A DNA stretch of 64,000 bases from Polaromonas sp. (GCF_012927455.1 NZ_JABBPE010000022.1:1-64000); one strand, 5' to 3'. Counted from the first letter of the stretch, positions 9,283 to 19,983 are shown. Numbers and translations: made by a program. Notes: generated from the sequence alone by a model not told the origin.

Positions 9283-9727
9283 AGTCAACAAGCACAACGC
9301 CGAGGTTGAGGCAACAGACGCAATGGATGACTGGGGCAGTGCGCTGGCCGAACAAGCGTCGTCACCAGCAGCCTCACCGGTGCAGACCGCCGCGGCAGCA
9401 TCGCGCGCCGCCGGTGAGCGCGTGTTTCCGCCGCTGCAGGGCAGTTCGGCCACCAACATTGCCCCGGGCGACATTGACCGGGTGATGGATGTGCCGGTGC
9501 AGCTGACCGCCGAACTCGGTCGCACGCGCATCACCATCAAGAATTTGTTGCAGCTGTCTCCCGGCTCGGTGGTCGAGCTGGACGGGCTGGCGGGCGAGCC
9601 TATGGATGTATTTATCAACGGCTACCTGATTGCGCAAGGCGAAGTTGTGGTGGTGAATGAAAAGTTCGGCATTCGCCTGACCGATATCGTCATGCCGGCC
9701 GAACGTATCCAGAAGCTGAACCGATGA
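9275..9727 (+). CDS. fliN: Flagellar motor switch protein FliN
   Basis: 150 residues: a variable acidic/Ala-rich N-terminus and a C-terminal SpoA domain of about 75 residues (DVPVQLTAELGRTRITIKN, then SPGSVVELDGLAGEPMD and IRLTDIV). FliN forms the base of the C-ring and docks FliH. The ATG at 9275 (MSEVNKHN) is chosen over an upstream in-frame codon because it gives the 8-base overlap and a family-like start. Confidence 0.96.
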   Translation: MSEVNKHNAEVEATDAMDDWGSALAEQASSPAASPVQTAAAASRAAGERVFPPLQGSSATNIAPGDIDRVMDVPVQLTAELGRTRITIKNLLQLSPGSVVELDGLAGEPMDVFINGYLIAQGEVVVVNEKFGIRLTDIVMPAERIQKLNR

Positions 9728-10251
9728 AGCCACGCCACCTTGCGCAATTGGTGCGGCTGGCGGCTGCTCTGCTAGCCGGCCTCAGTTTTGCTGCCAGCGC
9801 GGCGCTGCCGACGGTGCCCACGCCCGCGCCTGAGCCGGTCCGCTCATTCGCCGCAGCCGGCCTGCTGCAGGCTGGCTTCGGCCTGGCGCTGGTGCTGGCG
9901 CTTATTTTTGCGTGTGCCTGGGCGGCGCGACGTTTTGGCCTGTTGCAGCAAGCCGGCAGCGGCCGCCTGATCAAGGTAGTGTCCAGCGCCATGGTCGGTC
10001 AGCGTGAGCGCGTGGTGGTGGTCGAAGTGGGCAGCACCTGGCTGGTGCTGGGTGTGGCGGCCGGTCAGGTCCGAGCGCTGCACAGCATGCCGGCCGAAAC
10101 CCTGTCTGAAGCGCATGGGGCTGCGGCCGTGAACGCCACAAGTGGCATGAGCGGGCGCTTTGGCGCAGGCGTTTTTTCACAGAAGTTGCTGCAATCGATG
10201 GACAAGCTGAGCACGCTCAACAATCTCAACAAGCTCAAAAAACAGGACTGA
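9724..10251 (+). CDS. fliO: Flagellar biosynthesis protein FliO
   Basis: 175 residues. FliO helps FliP assemble into the export gate. There is a cleavable-looking signal at 1-23, a membrane helix at about 44-66 followed by RRFGLLQ, then a small cytoplasmic domain with [30 protein letters not shown], typical of the family. Its ATG overlaps the fliN stop by 4 bases. Confidence 0.94.
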   Translation: MKPRHLAQLVRLAAALLAGLSFAASAALPTVPTPAPEPVRSFAAAGLLQAGFGLALVLALIFACAWAARRFGLLQQAGSGRLIKVVSSAMVGQRERVVVVEVGSTWLVLGVAAGQVRALHSMPAETLSEAHGAAAVNATSGMSGRFGAGVFSQKLLQSMDKLSTLNNLNKLKKQD

Positions 10252-10256
10252 AAAGC

Positions 10257-11045
10257 ATGCTGCCGGTTTATTCCCAGCCCGGGAGGTGCTTTTTTTGGCG
10301 CGCTCGTCTCGCCTGGCAACTCTTCACGCTGACGCTGCTGATGGCACTGCCGCCGCTGGCGTCCGCCCAGGGTCTGCCGGGCATCGTCAACACGCAGGGG
10401 CCGGGCGGCAGCCAGACCTGGTCGCTCAGCGTGCAGACACTGGTGCTGCTGACCTCGCTGTCTTTCCTGCCGGCGCTACTGCTGTCCATGACCAGCTTCA
10501 CGCGCATTCTCATCGTGCTGGGGCTGCTGCGAACGGCCATGGGCACCCAATCCGCGCCGCCCAACCAGATTCTGGTGGGACTCTCGCTGTTCCTGACCTT
10601 TTTTGTTATGTCGCCGGTCTTTGACAAGGTGCACAGCGAAGCCTACAAGCCGTTTTCTGAAAACCGCATCTCGGCAGAGCAGGCGCTGGAACGGGGGGTT
10701 CAGCCTTTCAAGCAGTTCATGCTCAAGCAAACCCGGGAAGCCGATCTGGCGCTGTTTGCAAAGCTGGCCAAGGTCCCGCCCATGGAAGGGCCGGAGCAAG
10801 TGACCTTGCGAATTTTGCTGCCAGCCTTTGTGATCAGCGAACTCAAAACCGCTTTCCAGATCGGCTTCACCATCTTCATTCCCTTCCTGATTATCGACCT
10901 GGTGGTCGCCAGCGTACTCATGTCCATGGGCATGATGATGGTGCCGCCGGCCACCATTGCACTTCCGTTCAAGCTGATGCTGTTTGTGCTGGTGGACGGC
11001 TGGCAGTTGCTGATAGGTGCGCTGGCCCAGAGTTTTTACACCTGA
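10257..11045 (+). CDS. fliP: Flagellar export gate protein FliP
   Basis: 262 residues with a signal peptide ending near ASAQG (about residue 38) and four membrane helices. The motifs [33 protein letters not shown] and [20 protein letters not shown] are diagnostic. FliP forms the pentameric core of the export gate with FliQ and FliR. It starts 5 bases after fliO. Confidence 0.98.
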   Translation: MLPVYSQPGRCFFWRARLAWQLFTLTLLMALPPLASAQGLPGIVNTQGPGGSQTWSLSVQTLVLLTSLSFLPALLLSMTSFTRILIVLGLLRTAMGTQSAPPNQILVGLSLFLTFFVMSPVFDKVHSEAYKPFSENRISAEQALERGVQPFKQFMLKQTREADLALFAKLAKVPPMEGPEQVTLRILLPAFVISELKTAFQIGFTIFIPFLIIDLVVASVLMSMGMMMVPPATIALPFKLMLFVLVDGWQLLIGALAQSFYT

Positions 11046-11076
11046 GCCCGGTTCCCCCTAAAAAGAACGCACTGAA

Positions 11077-11346
11077 ATGACACCTGAATCAGTCATGTCG
11101 ATGGGCTACGAGGCCATGAAACTCTCGTTGCTGTTGGCTGCGCCCTTGCTGCTGGTGGCGCTTGTCACGGGCCTGATCATCAGCCTGTTTCAGGCAGCTA
11201 CCCAGATCAATGAAATGACGCTGTCTTTCATCCCCAAGCTGCTGGCGGTGTTTGCCACGCTGGTGATTGCCGGGCCGTGGATGCTCAACCTGACGCTCGA
11301 CTACATGCGTAATCTGTTCTCCTCGATTCCGCAACTGGTGGGCTGA
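11077..11346 (+). CDS. fliQ: Flagellar export gate protein FliQ
   Basis: 89 residues, two membrane helices, with TGLIISLFQAATQINEMTLSFIPK in the loop between them, the family signature (read as QAATQINEMTLSFIPK). It is an export gate subunit packed on the FliP-FliR core. The stop and the fliR start overlap as TGATG. Confidence 0.97.
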   Translation: MTPESVMSMGYEAMKLSLLLAAPLLLVALVTGLIISLFQAATQINEMTLSFIPKLLAVFATLVIAGPWMLNLTLDYMRNLFSSIPQLVG

Positions 11347-12140
11347 TGCCCGCCGTTTTCTCGGTCACTTCAGAGCAGCTGGGCATCTGGATGGTGGCTT
11401 TTCTCTGGCCATTTGTGCGCATGCTGGCACTGATTAGCACAGCACCAATTTTCAGCGAGGCCGCCGTGCCGCGCACCGCCAAGGTAGGCCTGGCTGCCCT
11501 GCTGGCGATTGCCATCGCGCCCACGCTGGGCGCCCTGCCCGCAGTCCCGCTGGTGTCTGCGGGCGGCTTCTGGATTTTGATTCAGCAGGTGCTAATTGGC
11601 GCGGCCATGGGGTTTTCGATGCGCCTGGTCTTTGCCATGGTGCAGGCCGCCGGTGAATATGCCGGTCTGCAAATGGGTCTGTCTTTTGCATCCTTTTTTG
11701 ACCCCACCAGTGGCGGCACGACGATGGTGCTGGCACGCCTGCTCAACGCCTTGGCGATGCTGCTTTTTCTGGCATTCGACGGTCACCTGATGCTGATCAT
11801 GACGCTGGCCGAAAGCTTTCACGCGTTGCCGATTGCCGACGCACCACTGGCCGCTGGCGGCTGGTTTTTGCTGGTGACGGCAGGCAGCCAGATTTTTTCG
11901 GGCGGCCTGATGCTGGCGCTGCCTCTGATTGCCACCTTGCTGACCATCAACCTGGCCATGGGCATCCTGAACCGGGTGTCGCCGCAGTTCAGTATTTTTT
12001 CCGTGGGCTTTCCGGTCACGCTGCTGGCCGGCATGTTTCTGCTGCAATTGTTGATGCAGTACCTGGCACCCTTTCTCGCGCCGCGCTTTGCCGCCGGCTT
12101 TCCCTTCATGCTGGAGTTTTTGCAAGGCCTGCGGCGCTAG
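11346..12140 (+). CDS. fliR: Flagellar export gate protein FliR
   Basis: 264 residues with about six membrane helices. RMLALISTAPIFSEAAVPRT near the N-terminus and GEYAGLQMGLSFASFFDPT in the middle identify FliR, the single-copy subunit that closes the FliP ring. It is the last gene of the fliF-R operon; a copy of repeat family A follows 44 bases later. Confidence 0.97.
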   Translation: MPAVFSVTSEQLGIWMVAFLWPFVRMLALISTAPIFSEAAVPRTAKVGLAALLAIAIAPTLGALPAVPLVSAGGFWILIQQVLIGAAMGFSMRLVFAMVQAAGEYAGLQMGLSFASFFDPTSGGTTMVLARLLNALAMLLFLAFDGHLMLIMTLAESFHALPIADAPLAAGGWFLLVTAGSQIFSGGLMLALPLIATLLTINLAMGILNRVSPQFSIFSVGFPVTLLAGMFLLQLLMQYLAPFLAPRFAAGFPFMLEFLQGLRR

Positions 12141-12183
12141 CGCCCACCGCCGAAGGTCCAGCCGCCGCCCCGGGTTGCTACGT

Positions 12184-12234
12184 AATTAATAGCTGTTTAC
12201 GCCCGTCAGATATGGGGTAGAGCCCTATTTCATT
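12184..12234 (+). repeat. Interspersed repeat family A, copy 2
   Basis: Core TTAATAGCTGTTTACGCCC, then TATGGGGTAGAGCCCTATTT. It lies between the convergent ends of fliR and flgL, where it may act as a weak bidirectional terminator. It matches copy 1 closely in the opposite orientation. Confidence 0.75.
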
Positions 12235-12272
12235 AGGAAAATTGCGGTGTAGCACGTTCAGCAAGCGGCAAG

Positions 12273-13196
12273 CTACAAGTAGTTGAACAAAGCAATCTGC
12301 TGAATCTTGACAAAGGTTTGCTGGCTCGCCTGCAGCGCGGTCTGGCGCTGGTAAAACTCGGCTATCGCGCTGGCATAGTCCAGGTCCTGCAAGTCAGACA
12401 GATAGCTCTTGTCGAAAAGCGTGCGGCTGTCGCCCGTGACGTCCAAGGCATCGAGTTCCTGCAGGCGCGAGCCGACCGAGGAACGCACCGTCAGCACGTT
12501 GTCGTGCGCCATGGTAATTTCGCGGTTGGCCTTGCCCAATGCATCCATCATGTTCTTCTGAGCTAGTGCGCCGGCATTGTCCACAGGTGTTTTCAGTGCG
12601 GCGATCACCGTGTCGAGGGTCGCGAAAACGTCGGCACCGGCACTCTGAAAAATACTGCGCCCATCGTCCGTACCGGCCATCTGCCGCGACACATCCACTT
12701 GCATCAGACGTTGGCCCTGGTCGCCAACATAGCTGACGCCGACGGGACTTGGCTGGCGCACGAATGGCGCTGTGCCGCTCTTGAAACCGGCGAACAAAAA
12801 CTGTCCATTGCCGTCGTCACTATTGGCCAGTCCCTGCAACTGGTCCAGATTGCTTTGCAAGGTGGTGGCTATGGTCGCGCGATCGGCATCGGTCAGCGTG
12901 CCGCCGGCCTGGATTAGCTGCGTCTTGACGGTTTGCAAGACAGTCGTGACGCTTTGCAAGGCGTTTTCTTCCATCGACAGCGTCTGCCTGGCCTGCGCCC
13001 GGCTGGCCGCGTACTGCGCATTCACCGCGATCGACTGCGACACCGCCAGCACACGGGTGGCGCCCAGCGGGTCGTCCGACGGCGCCAGAATCTTGGTGCC
13101 GGCGCCAAGCTGCTGCTGCACACGCAACAGGTTGTTTTGCTGCGCGCCCATGGCGGTGCGGCTTTGTTCGTAAAAAGACTGGGTGCTGATACGCAT
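12273..13196 (-). CDS. flgL: Flagellar hook-associated protein FlgL (HAP3)
   Basis: 307 residues, flagellin-like. It forms the second hook-filament junction ring. The N-terminus (MRISTQSFYEQSRTAM, then PSDDPLGATRVLAVSQ) and the C-terminal coiled coil ending LQASQQTFVKIQQIALFNYL are typical. It starts 21 bases after flgK, with AAGGAG upstream, so the two genes are one unit. Confidence 0.95.
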   Translation of the reverse strand: MRISTQSFYEQSRTAMGAQQNNLLRVQQQLGAGTKILAPSDDPLGATRVLAVSQSIAVNAQYAASRAQARQTLSMEENALQSVTTVLQTVKTQLIQAGGTLTDADRATIATTLQSNLDQLQGLANSDDGNGQFLFAGFKSGTAPFVRQPSPVGVSYVGDQGQRLMQVDVSRQMAGTDDGRSIFQSAGADVFATLDTVIAALKTPVDNAGALAQKNMMDALGKANREITMAHDNVLTVRSSVGSRLQELDALDVTGDSRTLFDKSYLSDLQDLDYASAIAEFYQRQTALQASQQTFVKIQQIALFNYL

Positions 13197-13217
13197 CGTG
13201 AACTCCTTAGGTAGCGC

Positions 13218-15203
13218 TTAGTTGATGCCAAGCACCGCGTCAAACATGCTTGAGGCGGTCTGTATCACTTTGGCATTGGCCTGATACATCTGCTGAAACA
13301 TCAGCAAATTAGCGGTTTCTTCGTCCTGATTGACCCCCGACACCGACTGCTGGGCAGAGCGGATTTGCGTTGCCAGGCTGGTCTGGGCAGCGCCAGAAAT
13401 CTGGATCTGCCGAGCTTTGTTGCCGACCGTGCTTACCAGTTGCCCGTAGGCGTCGTTGAAGCTGGCGGAACTGTTACCGATAGTTTTCTTGTTTTGCAGC
13501 GCCCCGAGCAAAAGGGCATTGCTTCCATCGGACACGCCACCGGTGTTTGCCTCAATGGTGAAGGTGTCGCCGTCGGCTGGCGTACCGCTGAATTTAAACG
13601 TGATGCCGCCGAAGCTCACCGTGGATCCGGCCGAATAGGTCACCGGCGTACCCGCCGCATACGGGCTGCCGGCAGCGGGCGCGCCATTTGCCAGCGTCAC
13701 CGTGACGGCCGCTCCTGCGGGAAACCCCGACAGCTGATTCAAAGCGCCGTCATAAGTCAAGGTCACCTTGGCAGCGAGAGGCGTGGGCAGGTAGTTCGCG
13801 TCTACCGTTCCCGCGCTGATCGATGCGCTGCCCTTGTTGCCAAACGTACTGCCTGTGACGACGGGCGAGGCGGCTGCCACCTTGGCCGGATCGGAAATCA
13901 GAACCGCCAGATCGCGCGCACCGGTGCGGGTGGGCTGGATCAGGAATGAATCACCGGCTGCGGCAGCGCCGCTGCCCAGAGTAAGCGTTATGCCGTCAAA
14001 GCGGGTGGTGTTGGCAGGCGCTGCGCCCGGAAAACCGGCCGTAAGAGGAATATCCTGGTTGTCCGACAGTCGCGTAAGTTTGTAGGCGGGTCCGGCCGTA
14101 ACGTCCAGCCGATAGTCGCTGGTGGTCAATTGACTGCTGTCTGCAAACGACGGCGTCAATGCGAGGTTGCCGGTGTTCCTGCTGTTCGAAAGAACACCCG
14201 GAGTTGCCTGGGAAAAGAAGTCGCTTCCCAGCACACCCTTGAGATCAACCCCGAGTTTTTGCTGCGCATTGAAGGAGTCTGCCAATGCAATGGCGATGCG
14301 GCCCAGGGAATTTTGCGCAGTCGCCAGCGTCTCGTTGCGAAATTGCATCAACCCGCCCAACGTGCCGCCGGAGACCATGCTGCTCTGCAATTCCACAGCC
14401 TTGCCGGCGGCATTCACCGCTGCCACGGTAGTTCGGCCCGGATCGCTTGATGAACTGACGGCGGCCAAAACGGTAGCCTTGTCGCCCAGCACCAAGGTTT
14501 GCCCATTGCCAATGAATACGTTGTACTGGCCGCCGTCCTGCACGACGAGCTTGGTGCCCACCAGCTTGCCGAGGTCACTGACCAACTGGTCACGCTGGTC
14601 AAGCAGGTCATTGGGGGCCTGGCCGCCTGCCGCGTTGCTGAGCATGGCAACCTGCTTGTTCAGACTGGAAATCTGCTGGGCATAGGTGTTGATCTGATCG
14701 ACGCTGCCGGAAATCTGCTCGTTGACATTGGCGTTGAGGCGGGTCAGGTACTGGTCCATCGATCTGAACTGGTTGCTGACTGCCTGCCCGGAACTGATTA
14801 ATTGCTGGCGCGCGGATGGGTCGGCCGGGGTATTGGCGACCGCCTGCACATGGGTGAACAGCGTCTGCAGTTGCGGCGCCAGGCCGGCCGCCTTATCGGC
14901 CAGCAGGTTATCAATCTGGCTGATCTGCGTGTAATAAGTAGTCAGCGACTGGTTCGCCGACTGCGCCTGATTGAGCTGCGATGTCAGGTACTGGTCGTAA
15001 CTGCGGGTGACGTCAACAACCTTGGCGCCACTTCCAAAAAAACCAACACTGGGACTGTAAACACCACCGCTCGATGCAATCTGGGCAGATTGGCGACTGT
15101 AGCCTGCGGTGTTGACGTTTGCCGTGTTGTGGCCAGTCGTCACCAGGGCTGCCTGCGCGGCGTTCAAGCCGCTAAGCCCGGTAAAAAACATGCTGTTTGA
15201 CAT
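13218..15203 (-). CDS. flgK: Flagellar hook-associated protein FlgK (HAP1)
   Basis: 661 residues. It is the first junction protein between hook and filament. The N-terminal rod-type motif GLNAAQAALVTTGHNTANVN and the C-terminal ANLLMFQQMYQANAKVIQTA are the two ends of the D0/D1 core; the middle is variable and Ala/Gly/Ser-rich. The gene lies downstream of the chemoreceptor gene with a 151-base gap and no visible promoter of its own, so it may be read from the chemoreceptor's sigma-28 promoter. Confidence 0.96.
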   Translation of the reverse strand: MSNSMFFTGLSGLNAAQAALVTTGHNTANVNTAGYSRQSAQIASSGGVYSPSVGFFGSGAKVVDVTRSYDQYLTSQLNQAQSANQSLTTYYTQISQIDNLLADKAAGLAPQLQTLFTHVQAVANTPADPSARQQLISSGQAVSNQFRSMDQYLTRLNANVNEQISGSVDQINTYAQQISSLNKQVAMLSNAAGGQAPNDLLDQRDQLVSDLGKLVGTKLVVQDGGQYNVFIGNGQTLVLGDKATVLAAVSSSSDPGRTTVAAVNAAGKAVELQSSMVSGGTLGGLMQFRNETLATAQNSLGRIAIALADSFNAQQKLGVDLKGVLGSDFFSQATPGVLSNSRNTGNLALTPSFADSSQLTTSDYRLDVTAGPAYKLTRLSDNQDIPLTAGFPGAAPANTTRFDGITLTLGSGAAAAGDSFLIQPTRTGARDLAVLISDPAKVAAASPVVTGSTFGNKGSASISAGTVDANYLPTPLAAKVTLTYDGALNQLSGFPAGAAVTVTLANGAPAAGSPYAAGTPVTYSAGSTVSFGGITFKFSGTPADGDTFTIEANTGGVSDGSNALLLGALQNKKTIGNSSASFNDAYGQLVSTVGNKARQIQISGAAQTSLATQIRSAQQSVSGVNQDEETANLLMFQQMYQANAKVIQTASSMFDAVLGIN

Positions 15204-15354
15204 AAACCTGATCCTCTAAAACTACGACTGGAACTCCGGCAGCCTTTTGAAGGCCCTATGGTAGATGACGACAACTTCCATCAAAAACTTGAGGGCGAAT
15301 GCGCAATATAGTTGCGACCTTCTATGACCTCACGGAAAGCTGCCAAGCGACAAC

Positions 15355-17475
15355 TCAAAATTCTTCCCATTCACCCGCACCGGAAGCGCCTGCCACGGCA
15401 AGCTGGGGAGTTGCCGCCTGCTTGCGTTGCGGCGCGGTTATAGCCGGTTTGGCGCATGGCGGCTGCTTGGGTGCCGTGCGCGCAGGGACGGGTGCCACGC
15501 CCGAGGCCGGGGCCATTAGGTTGCGCTGCTCCTGATCGAGCCTGAACACACTGACCACCTGCGACAAGCCGCTGGCCTGCTCTTGCAGTGAGGCTGCTGC
15601 CGCAGCAGCCTCTTCAACCAGCGCGGCGTTTTGCTGCGTCACCTGGTCCATTTGCGTGATGGCCTGGTTGATCTGCTCGATGCCCGAAGTCTGCTGCTGG
15701 CTGGCCACGCTGATCTCGGCCATGATGTCGGTGACGCGTTTGACGCTGATCACGATCTCGTCCATGGTCTTGCCGGCCTCGGCTACCTGCTTGCTGCCTT
15801 CTTCAACCTTGTCAACGGAGTCGCCTATCAGGGTCTTGATCTCTTTGGCTGCTGCAGCGCTTCGCTGGGCGAGGTTTCTGACTTCGGCGGCGACCACGGC
15901 AAAGCCTCTGCCCTGCTCGCCGGCCCTTGCCGCTTCAACGGCAGCATTCAAGGCCAGGATGTTGGTTTGAAAGGCGATACCGTCGATCACGCCTATGATG
16001 TCGACGATCTTTTTGGACGAGCTGTTGATGGCGCTCATGGTGTCGACTACCTTGGCTACGACTTGCCCTCCTTTGACCGCTACGTTTGAAGCGGATTCGG
16101 CGAGCTGGTTGGCCTGGCGGGCGTTGTCGGCGTTTTGCTTGACAGTACTCGTCAACTCTTCCATCGACGCGGCGGTTTCTTCAAGCGAGCTGGCCTGCTG
16201 CTCGGTGCGCGACGACAGGTCCATGTTGCCGGCGGCGATCTGGCTAGAGGCTGTGGCTATGGTGTCGGTGCCGCTGCGTACTTCGCCGACGATTTTCACC
16301 AGCCCTTGGCGCATCGCCTCCACGGCACGGGTAATGACGCCTATTTCATCGCGCCGCCCCGAGTCCAGCGACTGGAACAAATGGCCGCCCCCGATCGCCT
16401 GCACATGCTGGCTCAACAGACTCAGGGGTTGCACGGTACGCCGGATGAACACCATTGCGGCCATTCCCATAATCACGGCCGTCACTGCGATGAAACTGCC
16501 CAGCCATATCATTTGCCGGTACAGAGCGGCCAGGGCCTCCGCTTCCGGCACTTCCGCGACGACCAGCCAGCCGGTCTCCTGACTCTTGACGACACTGGCA
16601 AATCGCTCCGCCTTGCCGCCCGGCGTCAGAACCGCAGGTGCATGGGCAATTCGGTCACTACCAGCGCCCGTCACGATAGCGAGCCATTCGCTGGCGCCCG
16701 CAGGCAAAATCTCCGCAAGTTTTTTCCCTGCTGAGACGGGATGGAAGACCAGCGTCGCAGCGGCCGGACCGCCACGCGGATCGATGATGTAAAGACCTCC
16801 GGTTTCGAAGATTCTCGTCTTGTCTACCGCCTCGCGCAGAAATGCCTGCTGCCTGGAAATGTCCAGGCCAACGTAGAGCACGGCGACCAAGCGGCCAGCC
16901 TCGTCGCGGACAGGCTCGTAGATTGTCATGAAGGGACGGCCGAACAGCGTGGCTCGCCCTACAAACTTGCGTCCGGCACGCAATTCCGCGTAGGCCGGAC
17001 TCTTGCGATCGAGCAGCGTGCCCACGGCACGCTCGCCATTTTCTTTCACGACCGAAGTTGTAATCCGTCGAAAATCTTCGCCTTGAACCACGAACACTGT
17101 CGCATTGCCCCCGGGGAAATCACGCGAAAAGCTGTCGACCTCGGTCGTGCTGTCATTGAGGGGGCCGCCGAAGTTGGTCAGCGTCCCCGCCGCTTCATCG
17201 ACGAGGGACAGCGTCGGTCCAAACTGTTTGCGATAAGCAGCAAATGAATTTTCAATGGCCAGCCGCATCGTCTGATCGAAGATGTCAATCGACTGCGCAA
17301 TGGCGGAGGCTTTGGCGTGGGCATACTGGGCCGTGCTGACTTGTTGCTGTGAAGACGCGAGTACGTAAAAAAAACCTAGAACGGTCAATGTCGCAGCCAA
17401 AATGACCGCGGACCCAGTGAGGGCCAGGGACCGCGTTAGCGATTTGAAGGACCGCGACGGGGATTGATTATTCAT
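15355..17475 (-). CDS. Methyl-accepting chemotaxis protein with Cache sensor
   Basis: 706 residues: membrane helix at about 21-43, a large periplasmic Cache_3/Cache_2-type domain ([27 protein letters not shown]), second helix near 320-343, HAMP, then the methyl-accepting signalling domain with the hairpin tip [20 protein letters not shown] and [15 protein letters not shown]. The protein ends in EWEEF, which fits the xWxxF pentapeptide that tethers CheR/CheB. The ATG at 17475 is chosen for the GGAG upstream. The ligand is unknown. It sits between flgJ and flgK, splitting the flg series, and has its own sigma-28-like promoter. Confidence 0.95.
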   Translation of the reverse strand: MNNQSPSRSFKSLTRSLALTGSAVILAATLTVLGFFYVLASSQQQVSTAQYAHAKASAIAQSIDIFDQTMRLAIENSFAAYRKQFGPTLSLVDEAAGTLTNFGGPLNDSTTEVDSFSRDFPGGNATVFVVQGEDFRRITTSVVKENGERAVGTLLDRKSPAYAELRAGRKFVGRATLFGRPFMTIYEPVRDEAGRLVAVLYVGLDISRQQAFLREAVDKTRIFETGGLYIIDPRGGPAAATLVFHPVSAGKKLAEILPAGASEWLAIVTGAGSDRIAHAPAVLTPGGKAERFASVVKSQETGWLVVAEVPEAEALAALYRQMIWLGSFIAVTAVIMGMAAMVFIRRTVQPLSLLSQHVQAIGGGHLFQSLDSGRRDEIGVITRAVEAMRQGLVKIVGEVRSGTDTIATASSQIAAGNMDLSSRTEQQASSLEETAASMEELTSTVKQNADNARQANQLAESASNVAVKGGQVVAKVVDTMSAINSSSKKIVDIIGVIDGIAFQTNILALNAAVEAARAGEQGRGFAVVAAEVRNLAQRSAAAAKEIKTLIGDSVDKVEEGSKQVAEAGKTMDEIVISVKRVTDIMAEISVASQQQTSGIEQINQAITQMDQVTQQNAALVEEAAAAAASLQEQASGLSQVVSVFRLDQEQRNLMAPASGVAPVPARTAPKQPPCAKPAITAPQRKQAATPQLAVAGASGAGEWEEF

Positions 17476-17822
17476 GCACAACTCCAGGCGCAGGACATTC
17501 AAACGACCACAGCCAATAGATGGAGCAAAGCGCGACTCGGAAATTTCGCTTGGCTGCCGGCCGGGACATACGCCTTTGCGGTGAAAGCGCCAATAGGCGA
17601 CGTGTTTCCCGCATAAGGGTTGGGTTACTGTTTGTCGCGAGCATAAGCACTCCTTTAAACAATGATGGTGACGCGCCCTGTCACGCACCCAGTGAGTCTG
17701 AATAGCAGCGCCGTTGACATTGGACTACCTCTGTTTATCGGTCAACTATGGGAAGAACTTTAGTTAAAGAAAACAGCCCTCCCGTCACTTGTTGGCCCTT
17801 GAATCGCCTCCCGCCACAAAAG
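17476..17822. other. Intergenic region between flgJ and the chemoreceptor gene
   Basis: 347 bases with no supported gene. It contains the sigma-28-like promoter at 17735-17762 and then a long untranslated leader of about 250 bases before the chemoreceptor start. No clear terminator hairpin follows flgJ, so read-through from the flgB-J unit is possible. Confidence 0.5.
17735..17762 (-). promoter_or_regulatory. Sigma-28 (FliA) promoter for the chemoreceptor gene
   Basis: Minus-strand TAAAGTTC (17755-17762), 12-base spacer, ACCGATAA (17735-17742). The FliA consensus is TAAAGTTT-N11-GCCGATAA, so 14 or so of 16 positions agree with a spacer one base long. It points at the chemoreceptor gene and possibly flgK and flgL beyond. 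Confidence 0.7.
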
Positions 17823-18800
17823 CTAAGTCATCTGCTTCATGATGCGAACTAGCTTTCCACCATATTCAGGATCCGTGGCATAGCCGGCGCGCTGCAGACC
17901 ATGCGCCGCCGCAGCCGGGTCCTGCGTTGCCAGCACATTGGAGTAGCGCGGATTGGTGGCCAAGAATTTGGCGTAGTCTGTAAACGCTTCGTCATAAGAG
18001 CCATAAGCACGGAAAGTGGCACGGGTTTTTTGCGCCACGCCATCGACGTATTCGGTGGTTGTGGTCTCGGCCACCGGCCCCTTCCAGCTTTTGTCAGCCT
18101 TGATGCCGAACAAGTTGTAGCTGGGTGTGCCGTCCTCGGCGCGAATTTCGCGTCGCCCCCAGCCCGACTCCAGCGCGGCCTGCGCCATGATTAGCTGTGC
18201 AGGAACCCCGCTGGCTTGGCTGGCACGCTGCGCGGCTGGCAGCATGCGCGTCACGAATTGCTCGACATGCGCCTGCGGCAACACACTGCGGCTTTGCGTG
18301 GCTTGTGCAGTGGCGGCCTCGTAGAACGAGAGGCCGGGCGTGGCCCGTGAAACGGGCGCAATCTTGGGCGCCAGTGCGCCAAGTGCGCCAAATTGCCCGA
18401 CTGGCGGCATACCACCCTGCCGCGCCACGCCCGGTGCGAGTGCGGCAGCATCCCCACCCATCGAACGGCTGAGCTGCGCCAACATGGCTTCGGCCAAACC
18501 CAGCCCACGGCCAGAAAGATTCTGCGACAGCTGCTGATCAAGCATGGCGGTATAGGTTTTTTCCTGCGAGCTGCTGAACATGCCGTCCGAGGGCGTCGCT
18601 TCGCGCATGCTTTTGAGCATCATCTGAAGGAACATGACTTCAAACTGCTTGGAGGCCTGCTTCATGCCCTCTTGCGGCGATGAGCGAACGGTACGCCGCA
18701 ACGCATCGACGCCCTGCACGTCCAGCGACAGGCGTTGATCAAGCACACCCGAGCCGGCGGGATTTATGCCATTGAGGTTGGAGAGTCCAGCGCTAGCCAT
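17823..18800 (-). CDS. flgJ: Flagellar rod assembly protein / muramidase FlgJ
   Basis: 325 residues in two domains. The N-terminal rod-binding part includes KQFEVMFLQMMLKSMREA. The C-terminal glucosaminidase-type domain begins near residue 170, with QAALESGWGRREI containing the catalytic Glu and YNLFGIKADKSWKG following. It acts in the periplasm as rod cap and opens peptidoglycan. The bifunctional form is the beta/gammaproteobacterial type. It starts 8 bases after flgI. Confidence 0.96.
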   Translation of the reverse strand: MASAGLSNLNGINPAGSGVLDQRLSLDVQGVDALRRTVRSSPQEGMKQASKQFEVMFLQMMLKSMREATPSDGMFSSSQEKTYTAMLDQQLSQNLSGRGLGLAEAMLAQLSRSMGGDAAALAPGVARQGGMPPVGQFGALGALAPKIAPVSRATPGLSFYEAATAQATQSRSVLPQAHVEQFVTRMLPAAQRASQASGVPAQLIMAQAALESGWGRREIRAEDGTPSYNLFGIKADKSWKGPVAETTTTEYVDGVAQKTRATFRAYGSYDEAFTDYAKFLATNPRYSNVLATQDPAAAAHGLQRAGYATDPEYGGKLVRIMKQMT

Positions 18801-18808
18801 GAAGCACC

Positions 18809-19981
18809 TTAAATAATTTCAAGCTCGGCACGCAGCGCCCCTGCCGCCTTCATGGCCTGCAGAATGGACACCAGATCCTGCGGATTGGCGCCCAGCGAAT
18901 TGAGTCCCTTGATGACATCTGCCAGCGAGGCACCACCGCGCACGACTTGCAGCGCACTGCCAGCCTGATTGAGCTCGATCTGCGAGCGCTGGGCCACGAC
19001 GGTGCTGCCGCCAGAAAGCGGGCCGGGCTGGCTGATGACAGGTTCGGTATTGATCACTACTGTCAAATTTCCATGCGCCACGGCGCAATCCTGAATCCTC
19101 ACGGCCTGATTCATCACGACCGACCCGGTACGCGCGTTGATGACGACTTTGGCGATGGCCTGCTCGGGCGCAACATCGATATTTTGTATGCGCGCCAGGA
19201 AGCTGACACGCTCTTCGGGCCTGGCCGGCGCCGTGACCTGAATGACACGGGCGTCCAGTGCGGTGGCGGTGCCGGCGCCGAGGTTGCGGTTAATCGCATC
19301 CACGGCCTTTTGCACGGTTCCAAAATCGGTGGTGTTCATTTCGAGCAGCAAGGTGCCATCGCCGCCCAGGGGCGACTCCACCGCCCGCTCGACGATGGCG
19401 CCGGCGGGAATCCTCCCGGACAGCAGCTGGTTGATCTTGACCTGAGAGCCGCCAGCCGATGCGCCCGCGCCACCGATCACCATATTGCCTTGCGCGAGTG
19501 CATAAACCTGGCCATCGGCCCCCTTCAGGGGCGTCATCAACAAGGTGCCGCCACGCAGACTTTTGGCATTGCCCATGGACGAGACGGTGATGTCAATGTT
19601 CTGCCCGGGCCGCACAAAGGGCGGCAAGACGGCCGTCACCATCACGGCGGCCACATTTTTCAATTGCATGTTGGTGCCGGGCGGCACGGTCACGCCGAGT
19701 TGTCCCAACATATTGTTCAGACTCTGCGTGGTGAAAGGCGTCTGCTGGGTCTGATCGCCGCTGCCATCCAGGCCAACCATCAGCCCGTAGCCGATCAGCG
19801 GGTTGTCGCGCACGCCCTGAATGCTGGCAAGATCTTTCAGCCGCTCGGCCTGCGACGGCAGAGCAACAACGGCCAGTAAGGCAAGAAAAGCCAGAGGAAC
19901 CAGACGCAGCCTGAAGCCTGCTACAGCCGCGATCTGAATTTTTCTGCGGTGGCGCTGCAGTGGCGGGCGTAGGATTTGCAT
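18809..19981 (-). CDS. flgI: Flagellar P-ring protein FlgI
   Basis: 390 residues. It forms the periplasmic P-ring. A Sec signal peptide ([17 protein letters not shown], cleavage near residue 45) precedes [20 protein letters not shown], and [10 protein letters not shown] follows: all family hallmarks. The signal region is long and Arg-rich at its start. The ATG at 19981 is chosen; a TTG two codons earlier is the alternative. The start lies 2 bases after the flgH stop. Confidence 0.96.
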   Translation of the reverse strand: MQILRPPLQRHRRKIQIAAVAGFRLRLVPLAFLALLAVVALPSQAERLKDLASIQGVRDNPLIGYGLMVGLDGSGDQTQQTPFTTQSLNNMLGQLGVTVPPGTNMQLKNVAAVMVTAVLPPFVRPGQNIDITVSSMGNAKSLRGGTLLMTPLKGADGQVYALAQGNMVIGGAGASAGGSQVKINQLLSGRIPAGAIVERAVESPLGGDGTLLLEMNTTDFGTVQKAVDAINRNLGAGTATALDARVIQVTAPARPEERVSFLARIQNIDVAPEQAIAKVVINARTGSVVMNQAVRIQDCAVAHGNLTVVINTEPVISQPGPLSGGSTVVAQRSQIELNQAGSALQVVRGGASLADVIKGLNSLGANPQDLVSILQAMKAAGALRAELEII

Positions 19982-19983
19982 GA

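Noticed and set aside
8263..9618. 451-codon open frame on the minus strand
   Set aside because: It is antisense to fliM and fliN, both well supported.
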